A DNA stretch of 6,956 nt from Vulcanimicrobiota bacterium (GTDB taxonomy: Bacteria > Vulcanimicrobiota > Vulcanimicrobiia > Vulcanimicrobiales > Vulcanimicrobiaceae), in NCBI GenBank assembly GCA_019247395.1, contig JAFAOZ010000025.1, positions 1 to 6,956 on the forward strand, in the 5' to 3' direction. A program made the position numbers and the translations under genes. Below the pieces are notes generated by a model. The model made no database searches. It saw only the letters and a program-made list of their open reading frames with translations, and had not been told where the DNA came from. Below are positions 1 to 6,265 of this stretch, piece by piece (within the stretch, counting starts at the first letter, position 1; each line of letters begins with the position of its first letter).

Positions 1-1300
1 CGAACCGCCCGATGGCCGCCGGATCGCTCGTTTGCGCGAGGCCTTCGCGCTCGACGATCGCGGCCGGCGAACCGCCACCCGACCACACGCGGGCCAACAG
101 TTCTTTGGCGATTTTGGAGTCGATGCGCTTGCCTTCCACGAGCTCGATGAGTTCGGCAACGTGCTCGGGCGAGACGCGCGACTCCGCAACGGCGACTCCG
201 GTTTCGTTTGCGAGGCGCGAAAGCTCGCCCAGGACGAAGTTGCTCGACTGCTGCGGATTGGCGCTCCGCTCGACGACGCGATCGTAGAACGCCGCGAGCG
301 TAAGATTATCGAGCAGCTGCGTCGCTTGTTTGGCCGCGAGGCCGTACTGCGCCGTATAGCGTTCGAAGCGCTGCCACGGAAGCTCGGGCAGCGCGCCGCG
401 AAGCTTCTCGACCTCCTCGCGCGCGATCTCCAGGGGCACCAAGTCGGGATCGGGGAAATAGCGGTAATCGCGCGCTTCTTCTTTGCTGCGCATCGAATGA
501 GTCACGCCGTTGACTTCATCCCAGCCGCGCGTTTCCTGGACGACGCGTCCGCCGTCGCGCACGATCTCGATCTGTCGCGCGATCTCGCTCTCGATCGCGC
601 GCTCGACCGAGCGGAACGAGTTCATATTCTTGATCTCGGTCTTGGTGCCGAGTTCCGTCGTACCCATCGGACGAATCGAGACGTTTGCATCGCAGCGCAG
701 CGAGCCTTCCTCCATCTTGACGTCGCTGACGCCGAGCGCCAGCAGCGTCCGGCGCAGCGATTCGAGATAGCCGATCGCCTCTTGCGCGCTGCTGAGCTCG
801 GGCTCCGATACGCACTCCATCAGCGGCACGCCCGCGCGATTGAAATCGACCAGCGAGTACGAGCTTCCCGCGATGCGTCCGTCGCCGGAGCCCGCATGCG
901 TGGATTTTCCGGTATCTTCCTCGAGATGAATTCGCGTCAGGGCGCACTCTTTGAGCGTGCCGTCTTCCAGCCAATACCGCACGGCGCCGCCGCGCGTGAG
1001 CGGCATATCGTACTGCGAGATCTGATAATCTTTGGGCATGTCCGGATAAAAATAGTTCTTCCGATCGAACTTCGAAAATGCCGGAATCTCCGCGCCAAAC
1101 GCAAGCCCGGCGGTAATGATGTGCTCGATTGCGCGGGCGTTGGGCACCGGGAGCGCACCCGGCATGCCCAAGCAAACCGGGCAGATTTTGGTGTTCGGCT
1201 CACCGCCGAACTCGTTGAAACATCCGCAAAACATTTTCGTTCGGGTGCGCAGCTCGACGTGGCACTCGATCCCGATGACCGCTTCGTAACCCGCCGTCAT
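1..1300 (-). CDS. gatB: Aspartyl/glutamyl-tRNA(Asn/Gln) amidotransferase subunit B, GatB (3' end cut by window edge)
   Basis: GatB is the kinase and tRNA-binding subunit of GatCAB. It phosphorylates the side chain of Glu-tRNA(Gln) or Asp-tRNA(Asn), so that ammonia supplied by GatA can convert it to the amide in the cytoplasm. The reading frame is open from the ATG at 1300 to the left edge (433 codons); a full GatB is about 480 residues, so roughly 45-50 C-terminal residues are missing. Family landmarks seen: GIECHVEL (residues 10-17), a four-cysteine metal-binding pattern (C25, C27, C40, C43), YFYPDMPKDYQISQYD (83-98), a HLEED segment, SLVDFNRAGVPLMECVSEPE, and RSKEEARDYRYFPDPDL before the helical and YqeY-like tail. 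The ATG overlaps the gatA stop as ATGA (1297-1300). No clear Shine-Dalgarno sequence precedes it, so translational coupling to gatA is likely. Identity is secure. Confidence 0.97.
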   Translation of the reverse strand, partial: MTAGYEAVIGIECHVELRTRTKMFCGCFNEFGGEPNTKICPVCLGMPGALPVPNARAIEHIITAGLAFGAEIPAFSKFDRKNYFYPDMPKDYQISQYDMPLTRGGAVRYWLEDGTLKECALTRIHLEEDTGKSTHAGSGDGRIAGSSYSLVDFNRAGVPLMECVSEPELSSAQEAIGYLESLRRTLLALGVSDVKMEEGSLRCDANVSIRPMGTTELGTKTEIKNMNSFRSVERAIESEIARQIEIVRDGGRVVQETRGWDEVNGVTHSMRSKEEARDYRYFPDPDLVPLEIAREEVEKLRGALPELPWQRFERYTAQYGLAAKQATQLLDNLTLAAFYDRVVERSANPQQSSNFVLGELSRLANETGVAVAESRVSPEHVAELIELVEGKRIDSKIAKELLARVWSGGGSPAAIVEREGLAQTSDPAAIGRF

Positions 1301-2787
1301 GCGTGAACACCGTCCAGGACCGGCGTGCGCGCGGCGGCGTGGTTCGTAGCCCGCTCGTAGGCGTGTGCCGCCCCGAGCAACAGAGGCTCGCCGAAGAGCG
1401 GCGTGCAGAGCTGCAATCCAATAGGCATCGGGAGGCTGCCGCCGGCCGGCGTCGTCCAGCCGCACGGCACCGAGAGCGCGGGAAGGCCCGCGAGCGACAT
1501 CGGGATCGTGTAGTAATCCATGAGATACATGCTGTACGGGTCGCTCTTCGCACCGAACTCAAAGGCCGGGCAGCTCGCCGCCGGGCATGCGATGACGTCG
1601 CACCGTTCAAACGCGTTTGCGAAGTCGCGTGCGATGAGGGTGCGCGCTTTCTGCGCGCGCACGTAGTAGGCGTCGTAGTACCCGCTCGAGAGTGCGTAAG
1701 TTCCGATCAAAATGCGCCGCTTCACTTCGGGGCCGAAGCCCGCGGCACGCGTTTTATCGTACATCGTCCGGACATCATCGCCCTCAACGCGCAGTCCGTA
1801 GCGAACCCCGTCGAAACGCGCCAAATTCGACGAGCATTCCGCCGGAGCAATTAAATAGTAAGTCGCCACGCCATATTCGGCGGTCGGCAGCGAGACCTCG
1901 ACGAGCTCGGCGCCGAGCCGCTCGAGGTCGGCGTAGGCCTGCCGATAGATCCGATCGAGCTCCGGGCCGAGCGCCTTGGTCTCGAACTCGCGGACGAGGC
2001 CGACACGTAAACCGCGCAGGTCGTCACGCAGCGCCGATGCGGCTGCTTCGACTGGCCGGTCGATCGACGTCGCGTCCATCGGATCGTAACCGGCCATCGC
2101 ATCGTACGCGAGCGCAGCGTCTTCGACGGTTCGAGTCAGCGGCCCAATCTGGTCGAGACTCGAGGCGAAGGCGATTAAACCGTACCGGGAGATGCGGCCG
2201 TAGGTGGGCTTGAACGCGACGAGATTGCAAAACGCGCCGGGCTCGCGAATGGAACCGCCGGTATCGCTCCCGAGGCCGACCGCCGCTTCATACGCCGCGA
2301 CGGCGGCCGCCGAACCGCCGCTCGATCCGCCCGGAACGCGCGTCGTATCGTACGGATTGCGCGTTACTCCGAGCGCCGAATTTTCGCATGAGCTTCCCAT
2401 CGCGAACTCGTCGCAGTTGGCTTTGCCGATTGCAATGGCGCCGGCATCCAGCATGCGGGCGACGGCGGTGGCCGTGTAGGGCGCGATCCAGTGCTCTAAA
2501 ATTTTGCTGCCGCAGGTCGTGCGCGTGCCATCGAGGCACATGTTGTCCTTGACTGCGAGCGGCACGCCCGCGAGCGGTAGTTGCTCGCCGCCGCGCACGC
2601 GTTCGTCGACGCGAACCGCTGCGGCGCGAGCCGCATCGGCGAGGACCGTGAGATACGATCCGAGCGCAGGTTCCACCAGATCCACGTGGGCCAGCGTCTC
2701 TTCAACAATCTCCGCGGCGCTGACGCGGCCGGATTGAACGTCGGCCGCGATCTGTGCGGCGCTCTTTTCAACGTAGGCTCGCTGCAC
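1297..2787 (-). CDS. gatA: Aspartyl/glutamyl-tRNA(Asn/Gln) amidotransferase subunit A, GatA
   Basis: GatA is the glutaminase subunit of GatCAB: it hydrolyses glutamine and channels the ammonia to GatB. The product is 496 residues, normal for the family. It has the amidase-signature Ser-cisSer-Lys triad: K80 in GVPLAVKDN, S155 in VPGGSSGGS and S179 in GSDTGGSI. These match K79/S154/S178 of the Staphylococcus aureus enzyme by position. Other GatA-specific blocks are KPTYGRISRYGLIAFASSLD, the GFGPEVKRRILIGTYALSSG stretch and MDYYTIPMSLAGLPALSVPC. The start codon is GTG, 3 bases after the gatC stop, supported by a GGAG six bases upstream. One oddity is SIREP where most GatA proteins have SIRQP. 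The gene sits between gatC and gatB in the usual gatC-gatA-gatB order and was probably co-transcribed with them. Confidence 0.97.
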   Translation of the reverse strand: MQRAYVEKSAAQIAADVQSGRVSAAEIVEETLAHVDLVEPALGSYLTVLADAARAAAVRVDERVRGGEQLPLAGVPLAVKDNMCLDGTRTTCGSKILEHWIAPYTATAVARMLDAGAIAIGKANCDEFAMGSSCENSALGVTRNPYDTTRVPGGSSGGSAAAVAAYEAAVGLGSDTGGSIREPGAFCNLVAFKPTYGRISRYGLIAFASSLDQIGPLTRTVEDAALAYDAMAGYDPMDATSIDRPVEAAASALRDDLRGLRVGLVREFETKALGPELDRIYRQAYADLERLGAELVEVSLPTAEYGVATYYLIAPAECSSNLARFDGVRYGLRVEGDDVRTMYDKTRAAGFGPEVKRRILIGTYALSSGYYDAYYVRAQKARTLIARDFANAFERCDVIACPAASCPAFEFGAKSDPYSMYLMDYYTIPMSLAGLPALSVPCGWTTPAGGSLPMPIGLQLCTPLFGEPLLLGAAHAYERATNHAAARTPVLDGVHA

Positions 2788-2790
2788 TAT

Positions 2791-3081
2791 CTACTCCGCG
2801 ATGATGCGCGGGACGCGAAAGAACGCGCCTTGGCGCTGCGGCGCCTGCGCGAGTACGCGATCGCGATCCAGACACGGGCGCGGCGTATCTTCGCGCATGA
2901 CGTTGCGCGATTCGACCACCTGTGCGGTCGCAGCGACGCTTTGAATGTCGAGGCGGGAAAGCGCGTTGACGTGCTCGAGCAGATCGTTCAGCTGACGTCC
3001 GAACGTTTCGACCTCGTCGTTGGTTAACGCCAGCGCCGCGAGCTTCGCGACGTAGCGAATATCAATGGTTTCCGAAGCCAA
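2791..3081 (-). CDS. gatC: Aspartyl/glutamyl-tRNA(Asn/Gln) amidotransferase subunit C, GatC
   Basis: GatC is the small scaffold subunit that wraps around the GatA-GatB interface and stabilises the amidotransferase. The product is 96 residues, the normal size. The family pattern is visible: VAKLAALALTNDEV near residues 11-24, a helix with QLNDLLEHVNAL (30-41), then SRNVMRED (58-65), and the C-terminal AP...G.FFRVPRIIAE ending. The chosen start is a TTG at 3081, 3 bases after the TAA of the upstream methyltransferase. A GGAG at 3094-3097 is 12 bases away, rather far, so the exact start is less certain than the gene. No better ATG or GTG exists before the conserved region. Tight spacing on both sides indicates an operon with the methyltransferase, gatA and gatB. 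Confidence 0.94.
   Translation of the reverse strand: MASETIDIRYVAKLAALALTNDEVETFGRQLNDLLEHVNALSRLDIQSVAATAQVVESRNVMREDTPRPCLDRDRVLAQAPQRQGAFFRVPRIIAE
2794..2797 (-). promoter_or_regulatory. Shine-Dalgarno GGAG deciding the gatA GTG start
   Basis: GGAG lies inside the last codons of gatC, 6 bases before the GTG at 2787. There is no ATG nearby in frame that would preserve the conserved N-terminus, so this site supports the non-ATG start and links gatA translation to that of gatC. Confidence 0.6.
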
Positions 3082-3084
3082 GCT

Positions 3085-4461
3085 TTATCGATACTCCAAT
3101 TCTGCGAGCGCCTCAACGTGACCGGTCTGCGGGAACATATCAAACGGCTGAACGATTCCGAGCCGGTAGCCGTTGGCCACCAGGAACTTGGAATCCCGTG
3201 CGAGCGTCGCGGGGTCGCACGACAGGTACCATAGCGCGGGAACGCGCGCCTCCGCGATCCTGCGAAGCGCCGCCTCCTCGCAGCCTTTACGAGGCGGATC
3301 GAGAAAGAGCACCTCCGCCGTCCGGAGCGTTTCTTGGAAGTCCGCTCGTCCCGCAATCTGCTCGACGCTGCCCTTGATGAAACGGACGAGTTGCTCCACG
3401 CCGTTGCGGCGGGCGTTCGCCTGCGCCTCGTCGATTGCGCGAGCGTTCTCCTCAATGCCCGTCACGCTCCATCCATGTTTTGCAAAAAATAGCGCGAAGG
3501 TGCCGACCCCGCAATACAGATCGATGATTCGTTGCGGCTGCGTCAGCCGGTTTGCGAGATATTCGAAAATCTTCGCAACCATGGCCACGTTGACTTGAAA
3601 AAACGAGCCCGCGGAGACGCGATAGCGTACGCCGCCAATCTCTTCTTCGATCTCAGCGTCGCCGGCGAGCAGCCGATGGCGCCGTCCCAAAATTGCATTG
3701 GCGTTCGAAAGATCGAACGAGTTCGTAATGCCGGCGAGACCGGGAACCTCTGCCATCAGGCTAGGCGCGGCGCGGCGGACCGCGGCGGAATCTCGTTCGC
3801 CGGTGATCGTTAACACGCTCTTTCCGCTGGCCTCTGAACTGCGCGCGACGATGTGGCGTGCCTCGCGCAGCATCGCCGTAACGGCGGCGTCGTCGCGCGC
3901 CGCGTGGAGCGCGCGGAGGTCGTCGTCGAGTTTCGCCGTCACGATGGGACATGCTTCGATCGGAACGACGGCGTGCGAACGCTGGCGGTAAAAGCCGAAG
4001 CCGGGCGGGTTCGCTGCGCGATCGACGACGAGTGACATTTTGTTGCGATAGCTGCGCGGGTTCTCCATGCCGATCGTCGCGCACACCTGCGCATCCGGCA
4101 AACCTCCGATCCGCTGCAGCGCCGCGATGACGGCGTTGCGCTTCCATTCCAGCTGCGCCGGATAGGAGAGGTGCTGCAACTGGCAGCCGCCGCACGCACC
4201 GAAGACGGGGCAGAACGGCTGCGCGCGTGCCGGCGACTCGCGTAGGATCGCGAGCGGCTCGGCGACGGCATAGCGGGGCTTGACCTCGGTGATACGAACG
4301 CGCGCAATCTCTCCCGGTAACGGTCCGAAGCAGAAGACTACAAGACCGCCGCTCCGGCCGACGCCTTGACCGTTAGCGAGAAGATCGGTAAATGCGAGCT
4401 CGAGTTCGGCGCCCTTACGCGGCGCCGCGCTTGGACTAGGCGCTGTGTCGCTGGTCGTCAA
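3085..4461 (-). CDS. rlmD: 23S rRNA (uracil-5-)-methyltransferase, RlmD/TrmA (RumA) family
   Basis: This is an S-adenosylmethionine-dependent enzyme that makes 5-methyluridine in RNA. E. coli RlmD modifies 23S rRNA U1939, but relatives act on other rRNA positions or on tRNA U54, so the target here is inferred. The product is 458 residues. In order: an N-terminal TRAM-like RNA-binding domain (about 17-72); the four iron-sulfur cysteines C84, C90, C93 (C-x5-C-x2-C) and C171; SAM motif DLYCGVGTF (314-322); DPPRKG (388-393); the catalytic nucleophile C415 in SCDPATLARD; and the general base E450 in GHVEAL. All key residues are present. The start is a TTG at 4461, overlapping the 3' end of the upstream small membrane-protein gene by 26 bases. 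No alternative start occurs before the TRAM domain. gatC follows after 3 bases. Family assignment is secure; the exact substrate is not. Confidence 0.92.
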   Translation of the reverse strand: MTTSDTAPSPSAAPRKGAELELAFTDLLANGQGVGRSGGLVVFCFGPLPGEIARVRITEVKPRYAVAEPLAILRESPARAQPFCPVFGACGGCQLQHLSYPAQLEWKRNAVIAALQRIGGLPDAQVCATIGMENPRSYRNKMSLVVDRAANPPGFGFYRQRSHAVVPIEACPIVTAKLDDDLRALHAARDDAAVTAMLREARHIVARSSEASGKSVLTITGERDSAAVRRAAPSLMAEVPGLAGITNSFDLSNANAILGRRHRLLAGDAEIEEEIGGVRYRVSAGSFFQVNVAMVAKIFEYLANRLTQPQRIIDLYCGVGTFALFFAKHGWSVTGIEENARAIDEAQANARRNGVEQLVRFIKGSVEQIAGRADFQETLRTAEVLFLDPPRKGCEEAALRRIAEARVPALWYLSCDPATLARDSKFLVANGYRLGIVQPFDMFPQTGHVEALAELEYR

Positions 4462-4693
4462 GCGCCTTGAGCAGCGAGTTTGCCTCGTCGATCAGATCCT
4501 GAATGCGCTGCGTGGTCGGATCCTCGCGCCGCTGGCTCGCCGCAATGCGCAGCGCAACAACGGCGAGCGTCGCCCCCAGTGCGGCAACGCCAACACCAAG
4601 ACCGATCCAAAAGAGCATGCCGGCGAACCGGCGCTCTTGGCGGTCGTCGAGGCGGTCGGAATCGAGGCGCGCGTCGGGGGATTGCATGTTCAT
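4436..4693 (-). CDS. Small single-pass membrane protein, 85 residues, function unknown
   Basis: I do not recognise a named family. The ATG at 4693 gives 85 residues: a charged N-terminus rich in Asp and Arg (1-22), one strongly hydrophobic transmembrane segment (about 26-50, glycine and alanine rich), then a basic stretch SQRRED and an amphipathic, probably helical or coiled-coil tail (about 59-82, TTQRIQDLIDEANSLLKALD). Arginines flank both sides of the membrane segment, so topology is unclear. The frame stays open upstream to 4954, but that part is the antisense of the tRNA-Ser gene and the well-known spurious REGFEPSRG translation, so the internal ATG is preferred. A second ATG at 4687 would give 83 residues. 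No good Shine-Dalgarno sequence is visible. The last 26 bases overlap the start of the methyltransferase gene, suggesting an expressed, coupled gene rather than a chance frame. Confidence 0.7.
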   Translation of the reverse strand: MNMQSPDARLDSDRLDDRQERRFAGMLFWIGLGVGVAALGATLAVVALRIAASQRREDPTTQRIQDLIDEANSLLKALDDQRHSA

Positions 4694-4763
4694 ACTGTTC
4701 GCGCCGCAGGGGCGCCGTTCTTTCGGGAACCTCTGCGACGAGGAGCGCGCCCGGCAACGCGGC

Positions 4764-4769
4764 AATAAT
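4764..4769 (+). promoter_or_regulatory. Possible -10 element (AATAAT) of the tRNA-Ser gene
   Basis: AATAAT matches the TATAAT consensus at five of six positions in an otherwise very GC-rich 100-bp gap. It lies 24 bases before the mature tRNA 5' end, which would leave a short 5' leader. I see no convincing -35 hexamer at 16-18 bases upstream, so this is only a candidate. Confidence 0.35.
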
Positions 4770-4793
4770 GGGAGCCCAGCCGGCGCGAGATTC

Positions 4794-4884
4794 GGAGAGG
4801 TGGTCGAGCGGTTGAAGGCACTCGCTTGGAAAGCGAGCAGAGGTGTTGAGCCTCTCGAGGGTTCGAATCCCTCCCTCTCCGCCA
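4794..4884 (+). tRNA. trnS: tRNA-Ser (anticodon GGA), CCA encoded
   Basis: Complete class II tRNA. Acceptor GGAGAGG (4794-4800) pairs perfectly with CCTCTCC (4874-4880); discriminator G is at 4881 and CCA at 4882-4884. The D-arm is 4803-4819 with a 3-bp stem. Anticodon stem CTCGC (4821-4825) pairs with GCGAG (4833-4837), loop TTGGAAA, anticodon GGA at 4828-4830, reading UCC and UCU. A long variable arm, typical of tRNA-Ser, has AGAGG (4839-4843) paired with CCTCT (4851-4855). The T-arm is GAGGG (4857-4861), TTCGAAT, CCCTC (4869-4873). It is the only RNA gene here and lies on the strand opposite to its neighbours. Its 3' end is 2 bases from the stop codon of the convergent aroE, and no hairpin with a T-run follows it. 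Confidence 0.98.
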
Positions 4885-4886
4885 GG

Positions 4887-5612
4887 CTATGGCGCGAGCT
4901 GGGCGAGCCAAAAATCGAAGCTGGCGCGAGCCTGCGCCTCGAGCATCGCGTCACCAGAAACGACGTCGCGCGCCAGCGTGCGAGCCAGCGTTGCGCGCGG
5001 CCCGTAGTTTGCGTCCATTACCAAATCGGCGCGCTGCAATGCGGTTATGAGTTCGTCGGGAAGAACCGCTTCGGGCGGAAGCGTGCTGAGAATGATTTCC
5101 GGCGGATTTCCATCCGGCCACGGCTTGGCTTCAAACCGCTGCGCTGCCTCGCCGACCCGCGCCGCATCGCGCCCCCAGCAGAACGTGTAGGCGTCGTTAT
5201 CGTGCAGCTCGGCCAGAATCGCGCGCGCGGTCGCGCCGTAGCCGAGCACGCCGACACGTTTGAGTGCAACCGGCTCGTCGAGCAGCGTCTCGATCGCCAT
5301 GCGCGCACCGATGCCGTCGGTGTTGGCGCCGATCGTGTGGTTGCCGAAGAAAATCGTATTGACGGCTTCAGCGCGGCGCGCTTCGTCGGTCAGGCGTTCG
5401 CACGGCACCAGCGCTTCTTCTTTGAGTGGATACGTAATGTTACAGCCGGCGAAACCTTCATCACGAAGTCGCCGAATTGCAGCAGCGCCTTCACCGCGCG
5501 GGATGCGCAAAGCAATGTAGCTGCCGTCTATATCGTTCTCTTCCAAGAAGTTACGATGCAGGGTCGGGCTGCCGCTATGCGCGACGGGGTCGCCGATCAA
5601 TGCGAGCTTCAT
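4887..5612 (-). CDS. aroE: Shikimate dehydrogenase AroE, compact form
   Basis: AroE reduces 3-dehydroshikimate to shikimate, step four of the shikimate pathway to chorismate and aromatic amino acids. The product is 241 residues, short against the usual 270-290. The substrate domain is complete: GDPVAHSGSP with S13 and S15, NITYPLK with catalytic K64, AVNTI with N85, and GANTDGIG with catalytic D99. The cofactor domain is unusual: GYGATAR (124-130) in place of the common GAGGAAR, and WGRDAAR (146-152) in place of the NRT motif, although two arginines (R148, R152) keep the normal spacing. Later DANYGP (200-205) and AMLEAQA with Q227 match the family end. The ATG at 5612 overlaps the yqeG stop as ATGA; no Shine-Dalgarno sequence is clear, so coupling is likely. 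The frame is open further upstream, but that lies inside yqeG and before the conserved N-terminus. Confidence 0.93.
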   Translation of the reverse strand: MKLALIGDPVAHSGSPTLHRNFLEENDIDGSYIALRIPRGEGAAAIRRLRDEGFAGCNITYPLKEEALVPCERLTDEARRAEAVNTIFFGNHTIGANTDGIGARMAIETLLDEPVALKRVGVLGYGATARAILAELHDNDAYTFCWGRDAARVGEAAQRFEAKPWPDGNPPEIILSTLPPEAVLPDELITALQRADLVMDANYGPRATLARTLARDVVSGDAMLEAQARASFDFWLAQLAP

Positions 5613-6088
5613 CGCTTGCCGCGCAGCATCAGGCGCTCGAAGAACCGGAAAAATCGCGTGATCGCAAAGTCTTTGAGCTCGATCGGTTCGGTGAGGATCG
5701 TATAGTGTCCGCAGAGTTTTCCGCCCAGCACGTCGGTGAAGAGCTGATCGCCGACGACGGCGATTTCGCGGCGGCGAAGCTGTAGACAACGCTTTGCGCG
5801 CAGGAAACCGAAGGGCAGCGGCTTCAGCGCGTTAGGAAAGCACGCGACGTTTAACTGCGCCGCGAGCGTATTGACGCGGGTCGAAAAATTATTCGAGACC
5901 ATCACGATGCGAAATCCTCGCTCGTGTGCCCGGGCAACCCAATCGACGTGCTCGCGAGCCAGCTCGGTTTCGCGAAAGCCGAGCAGCGTGTTGTCGAGAT
6001 CGATGATCAGGCCCCGAATGCCGGCCGCTTCGAGCTCTTCGTGTGGTACGTCGTGAAGCCGCGGTGCGAAGCGATCCGGTCCCAGCAT
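5609..6088 (-). CDS. yqeG: YqeG-family HAD-IIIA phosphatase
   Basis: A haloacid-dehalogenase superfamily phosphatase of the YqeG type (about 160-175 residues; here 159). The physiological substrate of the family is not firmly established, although relatives are phosphatidylglycerophosphate phosphatases in plants and yeast, so a similar role is possible. Motifs seen: motif I IIDLDNTL with nucleophile D30 and D32, motif II VSNN (S65), motif III NALKP (K89), and motif IV GDQLFTD with D114 and D119. The C-terminal ITRFFRFFERL region is also typical. The ATG at 6088 is chosen because it matches the usual N-terminus (MLGPDRFAPRLHDV) and has an AAGG eight bases upstream. The frame is open to 6262, but that extension runs through regulatory sites and has no family match that I recognise. 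aroE overlaps its end; a yqeG and aroE neighbourhood is also known in Bacillus. Confidence 0.92.
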   Translation of the reverse strand: MLGPDRFAPRLHDVPHEELEAAGIRGLIIDLDNTLLGFRETELAREHVDWVARAHERGFRIVMVSNNFSTRVNTLAAQLNVACFPNALKPLPFGFLRAKRCLQLRRREIAVVGDQLFTDVLGGKLCGHYTILTEPIELKDFAITRFFRFFERLMLRGKR

Positions 6089-6096
6089 GACTTTTG

Positions 6097-6100
6097 CCTT
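6097..6100 (-). promoter_or_regulatory. Shine-Dalgarno AAGG for yqeG
   Basis: AAGG lies 8 bases before the ATG at 6088 and directly after the 3' arm of a predicted hairpin (6102-6119). It decides in favour of the 159-residue product over a 217-residue GTG-initiated form. Confidence 0.6.
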
Positions 6101-6101
6101 G

Positions 6102-6128
6102 TACCGGTTATCCCCGGTATCCTCGGGG
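6102..6128 (-). promoter_or_regulatory. Two overlapping alternative hairpins in the yqeG leader
   Basis: In the yqeG transcript, CCCCG (6128-6124) can pair with CGGGG (6116-6112), loop 7. Alternatively TACCGG (6119-6114) can pair perfectly with CCGGTA (6107-6102), loop 6. The two pairings share bases 6112-6116, so they exclude each other, and the second ends two bases before the AAGG ribosome binding site. No U-run follows, so neither is a standard terminator. A regulatory role is inference only. Confidence 0.35.
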
Positions 6129-6226
6129 CTTTCCACATACCCTCCACTCGCCTGCTCGCAGATCCGCTTATTCACACCGAATCCACCGGCCTGGGCACAA
6201 GTCGTACACAAGGATTTCGTTCGTAA

Positions 6227-6242
6227 CCCCAATATCTTGTGG
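6227..6242 (+). promoter_or_regulatory. NrdR box 1 upstream of nrdJ
   Basis: The 16-mer CCCCAATATCTTGTGG matches the NrdR box consensus acaCwAtATaTwGtgt at all the strongly conserved core positions (C4, A6, T7, A8, T9, T11, G13, G15). NrdR is the ATP/dATP-sensing zinc-finger and ATP-cone repressor of ribonucleotide reductase genes in most bacteria. Its position upstream of nrdJ fits that role. Confidence 0.78.
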
Positions 6243-6265
6243 TAATCGGTGGGATATGACACAAT
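6237..6265 (+). promoter_or_regulatory. Possible nrdJ promoter overlapping the NrdR boxes
   Basis: TTGTGG (6237-6242) and CACAAT (6260-6265) are separated by 17 bp, with three and four matches to the -35 and -10 consensus. The hexamers lie inside NrdR box 1 and box 2 respectively, which would explain repression by occlusion. The individual matches are weak and another promoter may exist nearer the gene. Confidence 0.3.

Noticed and set aside
32..1306. A 424-codon plus-strand open frame
   Set aside because: It lies exactly opposite gatB, whose translation is conserved over its full length. Long antisense frames are expected in high-GC genes, and its translation is Arg/Ala-rich with no recognisable motif.
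4794..4884. tRNA-Ser as an integration (att) site
   Set aside because: tRNA-Ser genes often host integrases, but there is no integrase, no repeat of the tRNA 3' end, and housekeeping genes flank it on both sides.
4885..4912. GGCT...AGCC hairpin followed by AAAAA as a tRNA terminator
   Set aside because: The stem is only 4 bp with a long loop, and the run is A, not T, on the tRNA strand. On the other strand the T-run comes before the stem. Neither fits an intrinsic terminator.
4694..4954. Upstream extension of the small membrane-protein frame, with REGFEPSRG
   Set aside because: This is the antisense translation of the tRNA-Ser gene, a well-known annotation artefact. The ATG at 4693 gives a sensible protein without it.
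4503..5705. A 400-codon plus-strand open frame
   Set aside because: It runs through the tRNA-Ser gene and opposite aroE, yqeG and the small membrane-protein gene. Its composition is that of a shadow frame.
6089..6262. 58-residue N-terminal extension of YqeG from a GTG at 6262
   Set aside because: It crosses both NrdR boxes and the leader hairpins, has less GC-rich third positions than nearby genes, and the family normally begins at the chosen ATG, which has its own AAGG site.
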